Source: Crocinitomicaceae bacterium (GTDB lineage: Bacteria > Bacteroidota > Bacteroidia > Flavobacteriales_D > Crocinitomicaceae). Taken from it: DNA of 64,000 nucleotides. The notes under the pieces are model-generated. The model was not told the origin of the DNA, did no database searches, and saw nothing but the letters and a program-made list of their open reading frames with translations. Every line of letters begins with the position of its first letter. Position 1 is the first letter of the stretch. The position numbers and the translations under genes were made by a program. This document shows positions 1 through 9,778 of the stretch, piece by piece. Location: the NCBI GenBank assembly GCA_014762645.1, contig JABURP010000041.1, positions 1-64,000 on the forward strand, in the 5' to 3' direction.

Positions 1-2207
1 TATAAGAGACAGGTATGGTTCAATTCCATTGTGTCTTTCGAACCATCTCCGTGCTCAACTTCTAAGGTAAGTGGTTTTCCTTCTGCAAATTCAGATAGAT
101 CAATAAAGTTAAATGTATCGTCCTCCTGAATTTTATCGTAGTCGCTTTCATTGGCAAAAGTCAATCCTAACATTCCTTGTTTCTTAAGGTTAGTTTCATG
201 AATTCTTGCGAATGACTTTACAATAACTGCGACCACACCAAGATGTCTCGGCTCCATTGCAGCATGCTCACGAGATGAACCTTCCCCATAATTGTGATCA
301 CCAACTACCACAGTTGGAATTCCGGCAGCTTTGTAGGCTCTTGCCGTGGCAGGAACTTCACCGTACTCTCCAGTAAGTTGATTTTTCACTTTATTGGACT
401 CCATATTAAAGGCGTTCGTAGCACCAATTAACAGGTTGTTTGAAATATTATCCAGGTGTCCGCGATATTTTAACCAGGGACCAGCCATGGAGATATGGTC
501 TGTGGTACATTTACCATGTGCTTTAATCAATAATTTAGCACCTGTTATGTTTTGACCATCCCACGCTTTGAAAGGAGTCAATAATTGCAATCTATCTGAA
601 TTAGGGTCAACTTTTACTTCAATTCCACTTCCATCAATAGAAGGAGCCTGGTATCCATTATCCTCAACATCAAATCCTTTTGGAGGTAATTCAATTCCTG
701 TTGGATCAGCCAACATCACTTCTTCCCCGTCCTTATTGACCAGTTTATCTGTCATTGGATTGAAATCAAGTTTACCGGCAATGGCAACTGCAGCCACCAT
801 TTCAGGTGAGGTTACAAATGCCATGGTATTTGGGTTTCCATCCGCACGTTTCTTGAAATTACGGTTGAATGAGTGTACAATTGAGTTCACTTCCTCTTTA
901 TCAGCTCCTTCTCTATCCCACTGACCAATACATGGTCCACAAGCATTTGTAAAGATTCGGATATTTTCTGCTCTTCCAAATATATCGAAGAGTCCATCTC
1001 TTTCTGCTGTAAAGCGCACTTGTTCAGAACCAGGGTTTATACCTAACTCTGACTTCACTTCAAGTCCTTTATCGGTTGCATCTTTAATGATTGAAGCAGC
1101 TCTTGTAAGGTCTTCGTATGAAGAGTTCGTACAGGAACCAATCAGTGCCCATTCAATTTCCGTTGGCCAATCATTTTTAGCTGCAGCTTCTTTCATTTCC
1201 TGGACAGGCGTGGCCAAATCCGGAGTAAAAGGACCATTTAAGTGAGGTTGTAACTCGCTTAAGTTGATCTCAATTACCTGATCAAAGTATTTTTCGGGGT
1301 TTGCATACACTTCAGGATCTCCTGTAAGATGTTCAGCAACTTTATCCGCAGCTTCAACCACATCAGCTCTATCGGTTGCATTTAGGTAACGTCTCATGGA
1401 ATCATCATAGCCAAACGTTGATGTCGTGGCTCCTATCTCAGCTCCCATGTTGCATATAGTTCCTTTACCTGTTGCTGAAAGTGATTGTGCTCCTTCTCCA
1501 AAATATTCTACGATCGCGCCGGTTCCACCTTTTACGGTTAGAATACCTGCCACTTTCAGAATAACATCTTTTGGTGCGGTCCATCCACTCAATTTACCGG
1601 TAAGTTTTACACCGATTAGTTTTGGGAATTTAAGTTCCCACGGCATTCCGGCCATAACGTCCACTGCGTCAGCTCCACCTACACCTATAGCTACCATTCC
1701 AAGACCACCGGCATTCACCGTGTGTGAATCCGTTCCGATCATCATTCCACCCGGAAAGGCATAGTTTTCCAGCACTACCTGATGAATAATTCCGGCTCCA
1801 GGTTTCCAGAATCCGATTCCGTATTTATCACAAACGGAGGCAAGAAAGTCAAAAACTTCACCATTCGTATGTTTAGATCTCTCCAAGTCTTCTTTAGCGC
1901 CATCCTTTGCCAGGATTAAGTGATCTGCGTGTGCAGTAGAAGGTACTGCGACCTTCTCTTTTCCAGCCTGCATAAACTGCAATAAAGCCATTTGGGCTGT
2001 TGCATCCTGCATAGCTACTCTGTCCGGCTTGAAATCGACGTAAGACTTTCCTCTTTCATAAGGTTTTGTTACAGGATTATCCCATAAATGAGCATATAGT
2101 ATTTTTTCAGCAAGGGTGAGAGGTTTATTAACAACTTCTCGAGCTTTTGCTATTCGCTCGGGATATCTTGCGTAAACCTCTTTGATCATTTCAATGTCAA
2201 ACGCCAT
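1..2207 (-). CDS. acnA: Aconitate hydratase, C-terminus cut by window edge
   Basis: Catalyses citrate/isocitrate interconversion in the TCA cycle, in the cytosol. The ORF track misses this gene because its stop lies outside the window. The reverse strand reads open from ATG at 2207 ([18 protein letters not shown]) for 735 codons. The three iron-sulfur ligand cysteines are visible in [10 protein letters not shown] and [21 protein letters not shown] and the swivel-domain motif [17 protein letters not shown] are also present. The N-terminus and expected length (about 755 aa) fit the mitochondrial-type aconitase found in Bacteroidota, so only some 20 residues are missing. It is divergent from the thioesterase gene at 2332. 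Confidence 0.96.
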   Translation of the reverse strand, partial: MAFDIEMIKEVYARYPERIAKAREVVNKPLTLAEKILYAHLWDNPVTKPYERGKSYVDFKPDRVAMQDATAQMALLQFMQAGKEKVAVPSTAHADHLILAKDGAKEDLERSKHTNGEVFDFLASVCDKYGIGFWKPGAGIIHQVVLENYAFPGGMMIGTDSHTVNAGGLGMVAIGVGGADAVDVMAGMPWELKFPKLIGVKLTGKLSGWTAPKDVILKVAGILTVKGGTGAIVEYFGEGAQSLSATGKGTICNMGAEIGATTSTFGYDDSMRRYLNATDRADVVEAADKVAEHLTGDPEVYANPEKYFDQVIEINLSELQPHLNGPFTPDLATPVQEMKEAAAKNDWPTEIEWALIGSCTNSSYEDLTRAASIIKDATDKGLEVKSELGINPGSEQVRFTAERDGLFDIFGRAENIRIFTNACGPCIGQWDREGADKEEVNSIVHSFNRNFKKRADGNPNTMAFVTSPEMVAAVAIAGKLDFNPMTDKLVNKDGEEVMLADPTGIELPPKGFDVEDNGYQAPSIDGSGIEVKVDPNSDRLQLLTPFKAWDGQNITGAKLLIKAHGKCTTDHISMAGPWLKYRGHLDNISNNLLIGATNAFNMESNKVKNQLTGEYGEVPATARAYKAAGIPTVVVGDHNYGEGSSREHAAMEPRHLGVVAVIVKSFARIHETNLKKQGMLGLTFANESDYDKIQEDDTFNFIDLSEFAEGKPLTLEVEHGDGSKDTMELNHTCLL

Positions 2208-2255
2208 AGATTATAATTTATATAGTTAGTTCCGAAATTTTTCGGATTGGGCCTA

Positions 2256-2285
2256 CGAATTTAACCAATCGTACGCCTAATTCAA
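2256..2285 (-). promoter_or_regulatory. Candidate promoter of aconitase gene
   Basis: Read on the minus strand, TTG (2283-2285), 19 bases, then TAAATTCG (2256-2263) resembles the Bacteroidota consensus TTG-N~19-TAnnTTTG with one mismatch. The leader between it and the ATG holds the small perfect hairpin CCGAAA-AA-TTTCGG at 2232-2245. Promoter use is inferred from the match only. Confidence 0.45.
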
Positions 2286-2331
2286 AAAATGATACCTAGT
2301 TTTAAGCCTAAATAATAGAAATCCCTGATAA

Positions 2332-2760
2332 ATGGAGCATTTTGAGAGATTATTAAAAATGTACGCATTAGCACCAATCCACGATTTTTACGAGAATATC
2401 AGCATGGAACTACAACCAAAGAAAGCAGAAATTACACTGCCAATAGACAAACGCTATTTCCACGCTGCTATGTCCGCACATGGTTCAGTCTACTTTAAAT
2501 TACTGGATGATGCTGCGTATTTTGCCTGCCAAACGGAAATCAGGGATTTTTTCATTGTGACAACATCTTTTCATATTGAATTATTGCGGCCAATTACCGG
2601 TGGAACAATAAAAGCTGTAGGAGAAATGGAATTTGAATCCAAACAAATGTTTACGGCTTCTTCAAAATTGTATGATGAAAAGAATAGATTAGTGGGTACC
2701 GGCAGAGGTCAGTTCTTGAAAAGTGCTCTTCCTATAACAGAAGTTGACGGATATCGATAA
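2332..2760 (+). CDS. PaaI/4HBT-family hotdog-fold thioesterase
   Basis: 142-aa protein of the hotdog fold. HGSVYFKLLDDAAYFACQ matches the central helix region of PaaI-type acyl-CoA thioesterases (HGG...D.A...A). It is followed by the expected beta strands (TTSFHIELLRPITGG). These enzymes hydrolyse acyl-CoA or aryl-CoA thioesters in the cytosol; the substrate here cannot be told. The length is normal for a single-domain member. The gene stands alone, divergent from aconitase and convergent with the lipoprotein gene at 2791. The ATG at 2332 is the only reasonable start. Confidence 0.82.
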   Translation: MEHFERLLKMYALAPIHDFYENISMELQPKKAEITLPIDKRYFHAAMSAHGSVYFKLLDDAAYFACQTEIRDFFIVTTSFHIELLRPITGGTIKAVGEMEFESKQMFTASSKLYDEKNRLVGTGRGQFLKSALPITEVDGYR

Positions 2761-2790
2761 AGCAGTAACTTACTCACCATCAAGGCTTAA

Positions 2791-3474
2791 TCAATAGAAC
2801 CAATTGACCATAATCAGTGAGCAGTAGAAGTCTTGCGACTCATAAAACCTAAAGCTCACGATAGACCTCAAATCTTCTGAATCATACTCCAGAGATATAA
2901 TCTCAAGGCCTTCTTCATCCTCCAAAGTTTCTTCTTTTGTGGGATCTCCCAGTATCTTTTTAACTTCTTTCGGCTTCATTCCCAGCCATTTAGTGTCACA
3001 TTCACGGAGATTATACTGCTCAGACACCGCTTCTACATCTGATTCAAAATACTGTACAAAGCTGGTTACTTCAAGAAAGATAGTTTCGATCAAACCTGTT
3101 CTCCCGTTGCACCAAACAGAGAAAGGTACTCGTTCTACTTCTTTATAATTGTACACAAATGCGGAAGAATCGTCAGAATACTGACCACCATTGCTTTTAC
3201 CTAAAATGCTATCTAGCGCTAATTCATTTGCACCGTAAGGGATTCCAATAAAATTGGTCCAGTCATCAACGGTTTCCTTTTCACACTTTTCAGGATCAAA
3301 ATCAATGACCTTATCTGTTACAACGTTGGTTACCAGGCGTTCTTCTTTAGGTTTGCCATCTTCGTCTTTAGCGATAACTGAGCTGTTTTCGGTATCTTCA
3401 TTAGCGGTTCCACCACATGAAAACATGGCTAAAACAAAAGCGAACATTGCAAAAATCCCCATATACTTTTTCAT
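2791..3474 (-). CDS. Predicted lipoprotein of unknown function
   Basis: 227 aa. The N-terminus MKKYMGIFAMFAFVLAMFSCGG is a lipoprotein signal peptide with a lipobox-like MFSC, so the mature protein should be a lipid-anchored envelope protein starting at Cys20. The rest is acidic and soluble, with no family recognised. The stretch LGMKPKEVKKILGDPTKEE resembles the helix-turn seen in SmpA/BamE-like small domains (G.s..ev...lG.P). That resemblance is weak and I do not use it to assign a function. A TAACTTTG promoter-like box lies upstream on the minus strand (3520-3527). Confidence 0.72.
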   Translation of the reverse strand: MKKYMGIFAMFAFVLAMFSCGGTANEDTENSSVIAKDEDGKPKEERLVTNVVTDKVIDFDPEKCEKETVDDWTNFIGIPYGANELALDSILGKSNGGQYSDDSSAFVYNYKEVERVPFSVWCNGRTGLIETIFLEVTSFVQYFESDVEAVSEQYNLRECDTKWLGMKPKEVKKILGDPTKEETLEDEEGLEIISLEYDSEDLRSIVSFRFYESQDFYCSLIMVNWFY

Positions 3475-3549
3475 TTGAATCCGTTGTCTTTACTGTAAAA
3501 ATAGCATATTGTAACATATCAAAGTTACTTTTTTCAAAAATTTGACATT

Positions 3550-3601
3550 CACGTATTACAGTATATGGCACTATTTCAACCATTCAATAAGTAAATACGT
3601 G
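3550..3601. repeat. Inverted repeat CACGTATT...AATACGTG in divergent intergenic region
   Basis: CACGTATT (3550-3557) and AATACGTG (3594-3601) are perfect inverted copies separated by 36 bases. Allowing one inserted base, the match extends to ten (CACGTATTAC / GTAAATACGTG). The repeat sits between the lipoprotein gene (leftward) and the small ORF at 3674 (rightward), where an operator could lie. Function is unknown. Confidence 0.4.
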
Positions 3602-3673
3602 TATACAGTCAAGATGAACGTTTCGGCATACTAATTGTATTACCTTATAGTAGAAATCGAAAAAACAAACATT

Positions 3674-3796
3674 ATGTTATCAGCTCCTCTAACAAAACCA
3701 ATCAAGAAGAACAAATTGAGTATTGATACGAATTTATTGAACCTTGGCGGTAAGATTCTGTTGACAGAACTGATCACCAATGTTAAAAAGGATTAG
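3674..3796 (+). CDS. Possible 40-aa small protein
   Basis: ATG at 3674 opens a 40-codon frame (MLSAPLTKPIKKNKLSID...) ending TAG at 3796. It is too short for the ORF track. The product is basic, with five Lys in the first fifteen residues and a short hydrophobic segment LGGKILLTELI. Its last 14 bases overlap the 3' end of the convergent SDR gene. No family is recognised. It could be a genuine small protein or chance; support is its placement in an otherwise empty 308-bp gap and an A-rich leader just before the ATG. Confidence 0.33.
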   Translation: MLSAPLTKPIKKNKLSIDTNLLNLGGKILLTELITNVKKD

Positions 3797-4502
3797 TTGC
3801 AAAGACGGATACCTCTGGTATAAATCCCCTTGTATCCATTTTCAAAGCAGCTATTAATACGTCAGCAATTTCTTGTGGCGTGAGTTTATTCTCTACCAAT
3901 TCTTTCTCTTTGCGATCTTCCTGTCCAAACGCCGTCGGCACTTCACTTGGATTAATCTGAATAACCCGTACATTATATGGTCGCAACTCTGCCTGCCAAC
4001 ACTGTGTAAGTGATCTTAAAGCAAATTTAGAAGACGAGTATATTGACCCCTCTTTATAACCTTTTAGTGAAGCCGTTGAAGCAATATTCACTATTGTACC
4101 ATGGTTTTGACTCTTAAAAATCGGGACAACCTTAGCGGCTAACATAGTAGCTCCGAATACATTTACCTCATATACTTCCCTCATTTTATCCCGGGTGATC
4201 TCCTCCAGGGGTAAACGACCTCCAATTCCTGCATTATTAATGATACCGTCAATCTTGCCAAACTTATCCAATGTAAATTGGATCAGTTTATCCAGTTCTT
4301 CATCAATTGTAACGTCTGTGTGACACCACAAACAATTTGCTCCCAAATCTGAGGCTACGTTCTTTAGCTTCTCTAAATCACGCCCTGTAATAACAACATT
4401 AGCCAGATTCAAGACCAATTCGTGCGCAAAAGCCTTACCCAAACCCGAACTACCTCCGGTTAGGATGTAAACTTTTCCCGCAATTGCTGACTTATTATCC
4501 AT
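3783..4502 (-). CDS. SDR-family NAD(P)-dependent oxidoreductase
   Basis: 239-aa classical short-chain dehydrogenase/reductase. The cofactor-binding glycine motif TGGSSGLGKA lies near residue 15, NNAGIGG near residue 90, and the catalytic Ser followed by YSSSK in the IASTASLKG...YSSSKF region. The fold is a cytosolic Rossmann oxidoreductase; the substrate is unknown. It resembles 3-oxoacyl-ACP reductase-like SDRs. It begins two bases after the stop of the TonB-dependent receptor gene upstream on the same strand, so the two are probably co-transcribed. Its 3' end overlaps the small ORF at 3674. Confidence 0.88.
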   Translation of the reverse strand: MDNKSAIAGKVYILTGGSSGLGKAFAHELVLNLANVVITGRDLEKLKNVASDLGANCLWCHTDVTIDEELDKLIQFTLDKFGKIDGIINNAGIGGRLPLEEITRDKMREVYEVNVFGATMLAAKVVPIFKSQNHGTIVNIASTASLKGYKEGSIYSSSKFALRSLTQCWQAELRPYNVRVIQINPSEVPTAFGQEDRKEKELVENKLTPQEIADVLIAALKMDTRGFIPEVSVFATNPF

Positions 4503-4504
4503 AA

Positions 4505-6994
4505 TTAAATTCCAAATCCTTCACCACCGCCTTCACCGTTCCAATTCCTTTTTCTTTGATTCCGGTCCTGATTTCCAAACCGATACCCAAAGGTAAGCAT
4601 TACTCGTCTTGATTGCCACTTGTATTTTCCACTACTTACAAACACCCCAGGTTGACTTGTCTCATACGCAAACCATCTGGTATTGAAAACATCAGAAAAT
4701 TTCAGGTTCAAATACATTTTATCCTTATAAAATGAATATTTCACGGCGGCATCCATGCCATACATTGGTTGTGACAATCCTTGCGCAAGGATAATAGGAG
4801 AACGATAATATCCAGTGAGCTGTGCGGTCCAACCTTTTTCAAATGTGAATGTATTTTGTATACGTGAAGACCATGAGAAACCTGAATTATTGAGGTCAGC
4901 ATCACCGGATGTACTGTTTAAAAATGTTTGTGAGAAATTCCCCGTTAGCATCATTCTCCACCATTTGTATGGTCGGTAAATAGCCACACCTTCTACCCCA
5001 TAAAAATGTCCGATATCTAAATTTTGCCAACTCACGGTTGCCACACCATTTGAATCAACATTTTTAACGCGTTGGATCAAATCGGTCATAAGGCGGTAAT
5101 ACATGGATGCTGTTAGGGTTAACTTTTTACTGTACTGGCCATATCCAATCTCCACACTGTTTATGTATTCAGGATTTAATTCCGGATTTCCTACGCGCAG
5201 GTTATACGGGTCAGAGTATCTGGAAAATGGGTTAATCGCATGCATGTGTGGTCGGTTTACTCTTCTGGAATAACTCAAAGTAAGTTCTGAAGATTTTGAA
5301 AGTGGTTTTGTCATGTGAACTGAAGGATAAAAACTAAAGTACTGATTGGTATAATCCGTTGAATCATTATCCAACTGCCCCAAAACAAATACCTGCTCTA
5401 ATCGCATTCCTACCTGAAATTTGAATTTTTTCCATTCTTTGCCATAAATACCATAAACAGCATGCACCTGTTCGTTGTAACTAAAGCGATTATTTAAACT
5501 ATCGTCAACATTGCCATTTGTAGACTGAAAATAACTTTCCCGGATATCCCTAAAGGTAGATTTTGCTCCCGCTTCTATCTTTCCATTTTCTATGGGATGA
5601 TAGTAATCAACCTGAACATTGCTAATGTTGTTACCTCCTCCTGTTCGGACATATTGGTCCAAATAATTCTCTTCAGTAATGGTATTGGTAACCGGATCAA
5701 ACTGGTTTTCTGTATAGACACCTTCTGATACATCTCCACCAGCAGAGTATTGCGCATTCAATTCAAGACTTTGCCCTTGTTTTTTCATTTTCCATTCATA
5801 ATAAAATGAACCGTCATATCCGTTTCGAATGGAAGGGTCATTACTCAGACGTTGCCATTTATCGTATAACCCAGAGTCATTATATTCTCTATAGATCATA
5901 TTTCCTGTTCGGTCATTATCTGAAATATTGGCGGTAAATGAAAAGCCCATATTGTGGTTTTTATGGAGATAAAAATCCATTCCACCTTTAAACATATCAC
6001 TTGATTTCATGTGGGTTCCAGACCGGTCCTGTTCAAGTTTATCATAAACGTCATTATACCAGGTTTCATTGGTCGAATTAAAATTGCGGTAACCTTCGTA
6101 ATGCCGGCGGCTATATCCTCCATAAATATTAAAGTACTTATTTCGGTAAGCCAGGTTGGCATTGAGGTTATAATTAATTCCCAACAGGTTGTCATACGTA
6201 TCAAGACTGTCCCAGTGTATACCATTTTCAAGGCTGAGATCAACATTGCCATTAAAACCTTTCAGTTTATTCTTTTTCAATACGATATTGATGATTCCTG
6301 ACATTCCATCCGGATCGTATTTAGCGGATGGATTTGTGATTACTTCAATACTTTCAATAGCACTTGCCGGGATAGATTCAAGTGCACCTTGTCTACCACC
6401 ACCCGTCAATGAAGAGGGTCTTCCATCAATAAGTATAGTAACGTTTGCACTTCCTCTCAAACTGACATTTCCCTCCATATCTACCGTCACTGAAGGCACA
6501 TTTTCCAGGGCGTCTAATGCTGTTCCGCCTTGTGCAGTAAGCTGTTTTTCAACATTAAATATTTTTCGATCTATTTGAACCTGAAGCTCGCCCGTTTCAT
6601 GAACTACTTCTACTTCATTTAATAAGTCTTTGTCTTTTTCCAGTGAGATTGTGCCTAAATCTGTTTCGGGTCTTTTAGGAAAGAAAAACAGTGAATCCTT
6701 ATAGAATGTCTGGTATCCAAATGAAGTGATTTTAGCAATATAAGCACCAACTGGAATTTCATCTATTCGAAAAGTACCATTTTCTGTAGATAAGCCGCCA
6801 GTTACAATTGAGCTATCTCTTCTGTTCAATAGCACAATTTTAGCGAAACCAATATTTTCACCGCTTGCCTTATCGGTTATATGACCTGTCAGAACTCCTA
6901 TTTTAGGACGTTCACCTTTGTATCCTCCTCCAGGAGGCTGAGCAAATGAGATAATGGAAAACAGTGCTGCTATTAAAAGTAGTGTGTAGTTCAT
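4505..6994 (-). CDS. TonB-dependent receptor, outer membrane beta-barrel family
   Basis: 829 aa. A signal peptide (MNYTLLLIAALFSIISFAQ) is followed by a carboxypeptidase-regulatory-like beta-sandwich at about residues 35-115 (GHITDKASGENIGFAKIVL). Next comes a plug domain at about 125-230, containing DALENVPSVTVDMEGNVSLR and ILIDGRPSSLTGG. The remainder is a long beta-barrel with alternating aromatic strands, of the Bacteroidota OMP_b-brl_3 type. Such proteins sit in the outer membrane and import or bind an unknown ligand using TonB energy. No SusD partner is adjacent, so a glycan-uptake locus is not supported. It is likely co-transcribed with the SDR downstream. Confidence 0.9.
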   Translation of the reverse strand: MNYTLLLIAALFSIISFAQPPGGGYKGERPKIGVLTGHITDKASGENIGFAKIVLLNRRDSSIVTGGLSTENGTFRIDEIPVGAYIAKITSFGYQTFYKDSLFFFPKRPETDLGTISLEKDKDLLNEVEVVHETGELQVQIDRKIFNVEKQLTAQGGTALDALENVPSVTVDMEGNVSLRGSANVTILIDGRPSSLTGGGRQGALESIPASAIESIEVITNPSAKYDPDGMSGIINIVLKKNKLKGFNGNVDLSLENGIHWDSLDTYDNLLGINYNLNANLAYRNKYFNIYGGYSRRHYEGYRNFNSTNETWYNDVYDKLEQDRSGTHMKSSDMFKGGMDFYLHKNHNMGFSFTANISDNDRTGNMIYREYNDSGLYDKWQRLSNDPSIRNGYDGSFYYEWKMKKQGQSLELNAQYSAGGDVSEGVYTENQFDPVTNTITEENYLDQYVRTGGGNNISNVQVDYYHPIENGKIEAGAKSTFRDIRESYFQSTNGNVDDSLNNRFSYNEQVHAVYGIYGKEWKKFKFQVGMRLEQVFVLGQLDNDSTDYTNQYFSFYPSVHMTKPLSKSSELTLSYSRRVNRPHMHAINPFSRYSDPYNLRVGNPELNPEYINSVEIGYGQYSKKLTLTASMYYRLMTDLIQRVKNVDSNGVATVSWQNLDIGHFYGVEGVAIYRPYKWWRMMLTGNFSQTFLNSTSGDADLNNSGFSWSSRIQNTFTFEKGWTAQLTGYYRSPIILAQGLSQPMYGMDAAVKYSFYKDKMYLNLKFSDVFNTRWFAYETSQPGVFVSSGKYKWQSRRVMLTFGYRFGNQDRNQRKRNWNGEGGGEGFGI

Positions 6995-7242
6995 AGAATT
7001 AAATTCGGTACAAAATTAAGTCTAATTAAAGGGGTATAGACTAAATCTTATATGAAAGGTTTAATTTTGATTATAAATCAACTTATTACACTGGCAAGTA
7101 AAGTTTTCAGGAACTTGTACTGCTACATAAAAGGACATTGATCTAAATTTTTCTTAACTTATTAGTTGCCAGATTTTAGGCAAAAAAACGATAAAAAAAG
7201 AGCAAAAATTGCTATCTTTAGGCCACTAAATTTGGATGATAA

Positions 7243-9651
7243 ATGGCGGAACAGGAAGAAGTTTTGAGCGCAACAGATAAGAAATATATTTCAGAAGTAT
7301 TAGAGGATTATAAATTAGCACGTATATCAAGAGAGGCTTCACTTCTGGGAAGAAGAGAAGTTTTAGGAGGCAAAGCTAAATTCGGAATATTTGGAGACGG
7401 GAAAGAAGTATCTCAGATTGCTATGGCCAAACAATTCCAAAATGGGGATTTCCGATCAGGATACTACCGCGACCAAACATTTATGATGGCCATTGGCTGT
7501 CTTACTGTCAAAGAATATTTTGCAGCACTTTATGCGCATACGGATGTAGAAAAAGAACCTGCATCTGCAGGACGTCAAATGGGTGGACATTATTCAACCC
7601 GTAGTTTAAATCCAGATGGTAGTTGGAAAGACCTGATGAAACAGAAAAACAGTTCTTCGGATGTTTCTCCTACCGGTTCGCAAATGCCACGATTGGTTGG
7701 ATTGGCACTGGCTTCCAAAGTTTACAAGCAAAATAAAGAACTACATTCCATGAAAAGTTTCACCAATAAAGGAAATGAAGTTGCCTTTGGAACAATTGGT
7801 GATGCCTCTACCTCGGAAGGTTTGTTTTGGGAATCGATTAACGCCGCTGGGGTATTGCAGGTTCCTTTTGCCTTATCGGTTTGGGATGACGGTTATGGAA
7901 TTTCTGTTCCTAAAAAATATCAGACTACTACCGGAAGCATATCACAGGCTTTATCCGGAATGCAACGCACAGATGATCACTCCGGTTATGAAATCTTTAA
8001 AACCAAAGGTTGGGATTACCCACACCTGTGTGAGACATACGAAAAGGCTATAAAGCTATGCCGTGAAGAACACGTTCCGGTATTGATCCACGTTGAAGAG
8101 GTGAATCAACCTCAGGGACATTCAACTTCCGGATCACACGAAAGGTACAAGTCAGAGGAACGTTTGAAGTGGGAATCTGAAATGGATTGTATCGAGAAAT
8201 TCAAGGAGTTTATCATATCAGCAGAAATTGCAACCGAAGAGGAACTCAATGCTCTCGATAAAGAGGCTAAAAAGCATGTGCGTGAGCAGAAAGGCGAGGC
8301 ATGGAGAGAATTTCAGGAATTGATAAACGAAGACCTCAATACAGCACTGGAACTAATGAACGCCATGGCTAAAGAAAGCTCAAATGGTGTTTTTATTGAA
8401 AAAGTAGCTGAAGACCTGAAAAAAACAATGGGTCCGATTAAAAAGGACATCTTCTCTTCTACTTATCAGGCACTCAAATATATGCGCGGTGAAAATTCGC
8501 CGGCAAAAAAGAGTATGATCGAATGGTTGGAAGAAAAAGAGGAGGAGAATCTGGATATGTATTCTTCCCACCTCTATTCCGAAGCTGACGATTCTGTACT
8601 CAATATTGATGAAGTAGCGCCAGTGTATGAGGACGAAGAGATGACAGATGGACGGATCATATTGAGAGACAATTTTGATGCAATCTTCAATAAGTATCCG
8701 GAAGTTTTAACCTATGGTGAAGATGTTGGTAAGATAGGTGGAGTGAACCAAAGTATGGAAGGCATGCAGGAAAAGTTTGGTGAACTTCGCGTTAGTGACA
8801 CCGGAATTCGTGAGTGCACCATAATTGGTCAGGGGATTGGAATGGCCATGAGAGGATTGCGACCTATCGCAGAAATTCAGTACCTGGATTATCTTTTATA
8901 TGCCATCCAGATCATGTCAGATGACCTTGCAACTGTTCAATACCGAACCAAAGGTGGGCAAAAAGCTCCGCTGATCATTCGTACAAGAGGGCACCGTTTA
9001 GAAGGAATTTGGCATTCAGGATCTCCAATGGGAATGATCATCAATGCATTGAGAGGAATGTATGTCTGTGTACCGAGAAATATGACCAAAGCGGCCGGAA
9101 TGTACAATACCTTATTAGCATCTGATGAACCCGCGCTGGTAATAGAATGTCTTAACGGATATAGAAAAAAAGAACGCGTTCCTTCAAATTACGGTGAATT
9201 CCGTGAACCACTTGGTAAAATAGAAGTGGTTAAAGAAGGAACAGATGTGACCGTCGTGTCTTATGGATCTACTTTTAACATTTGTGAAGAAGTAGCGCAA
9301 CAATTACTTGAAGTAGGAATTTCTGTGGAGCTGATAGATGTACAAACCTTGATTCCATTTGACTTGGACCACGACATTGTACGCTCCCTTGAAAAAACCA
9401 ACCGACTTGTAATTGTAGATGAAGATGTTTCCAGTGGTGCATCTGCTTATATCCTGGATCAGATTCTGGTTAAACAAGAAGGGTACTACTACCTGGATTC
9501 AAAGCCCGTAACTATTTCATCTAAAGATCACCGCCCTGCTTACGGGACAGATGGAGATTACTTCTCTAAACCTAACGCAGAACAAATTTTTGACGGAATC
9601 TACAACGTTATGAGTGAAGCCGACCCGGAGAATTATCCGAGGATTAAGTGA
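7243..9651 (+). CDS. Fused E1 alpha/beta subunit of 2-oxoacid dehydrogenase
   Basis: 802 aa combining both halves of a thiamine-diphosphate E1 component. The alpha-like half is at about residues 15-430, with the TPP-site region GTIGDASTSEGLFWESINAA and WDDGYGISVP. The beta-like half starts near 465 (GRIILRDNFDAIFNKYPEVL) and includes YGEDVGKIGG and RTRGHRLEGIWHSGSPMG. The enzyme would decarboxylate a 2-oxo acid (pyruvate or branched-chain) and pass the acyl group to a lipoyl E2. Neither E2 nor E3 is adjacent. Fused E1 of this form is common in Bacteroidota. A TATCTTTA box at 7213-7220 is a weak promoter candidate. Confidence 0.92.
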   Translation: MAEQEEVLSATDKKYISEVLEDYKLARISREASLLGRREVLGGKAKFGIFGDGKEVSQIAMAKQFQNGDFRSGYYRDQTFMMAIGCLTVKEYFAALYAHTDVEKEPASAGRQMGGHYSTRSLNPDGSWKDLMKQKNSSSDVSPTGSQMPRLVGLALASKVYKQNKELHSMKSFTNKGNEVAFGTIGDASTSEGLFWESINAAGVLQVPFALSVWDDGYGISVPKKYQTTTGSISQALSGMQRTDDHSGYEIFKTKGWDYPHLCETYEKAIKLCREEHVPVLIHVEEVNQPQGHSTSGSHERYKSEERLKWESEMDCIEKFKEFIISAEIATEEELNALDKEAKKHVREQKGEAWREFQELINEDLNTALELMNAMAKESSNGVFIEKVAEDLKKTMGPIKKDIFSSTYQALKYMRGENSPAKKSMIEWLEEKEEENLDMYSSHLYSEADDSVLNIDEVAPVYEDEEMTDGRIILRDNFDAIFNKYPEVLTYGEDVGKIGGVNQSMEGMQEKFGELRVSDTGIRECTIIGQGIGMAMRGLRPIAEIQYLDYLLYAIQIMSDDLATVQYRTKGGQKAPLIIRTRGHRLEGIWHSGSPMGMIINALRGMYVCVPRNMTKAAGMYNTLLASDEPALVIECLNGYRKKERVPSNYGEFREPLGKIEVVKEGTDVTVVSYGSTFNICEEVAQQLLEVGISVELIDVQTLIPFDLDHDIVRSLEKTNRLVIVDEDVSSGASAYILDQILVKQEGYYYLDSKPVTISSKDHRPAYGTDGDYFSKPNAEQIFDGIYNVMSEADPENYPRIK

Positions 9652-9778
9652 TCTTATTCTTTATCTTTTGTTGGTCACCCTGGATATAGCGCCAAATAAT
9701 CAGGCAGACAAACCATTGAATCAGTAGATTTTAGAGATTCAAATTATATTTCTAAATTGTAGTCAAAATTTTTGACTT

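Noticed and set aside
568-1764. 118-aa and 112-aa plus-strand ORFs
   Set aside because: Antisense to the aconitase gene, which carries all expected motifs on the minus strand.
3401-3583. 60-aa minus-strand ORF
   Set aside because: Overlaps the lipoprotein start in another frame with no coding support.
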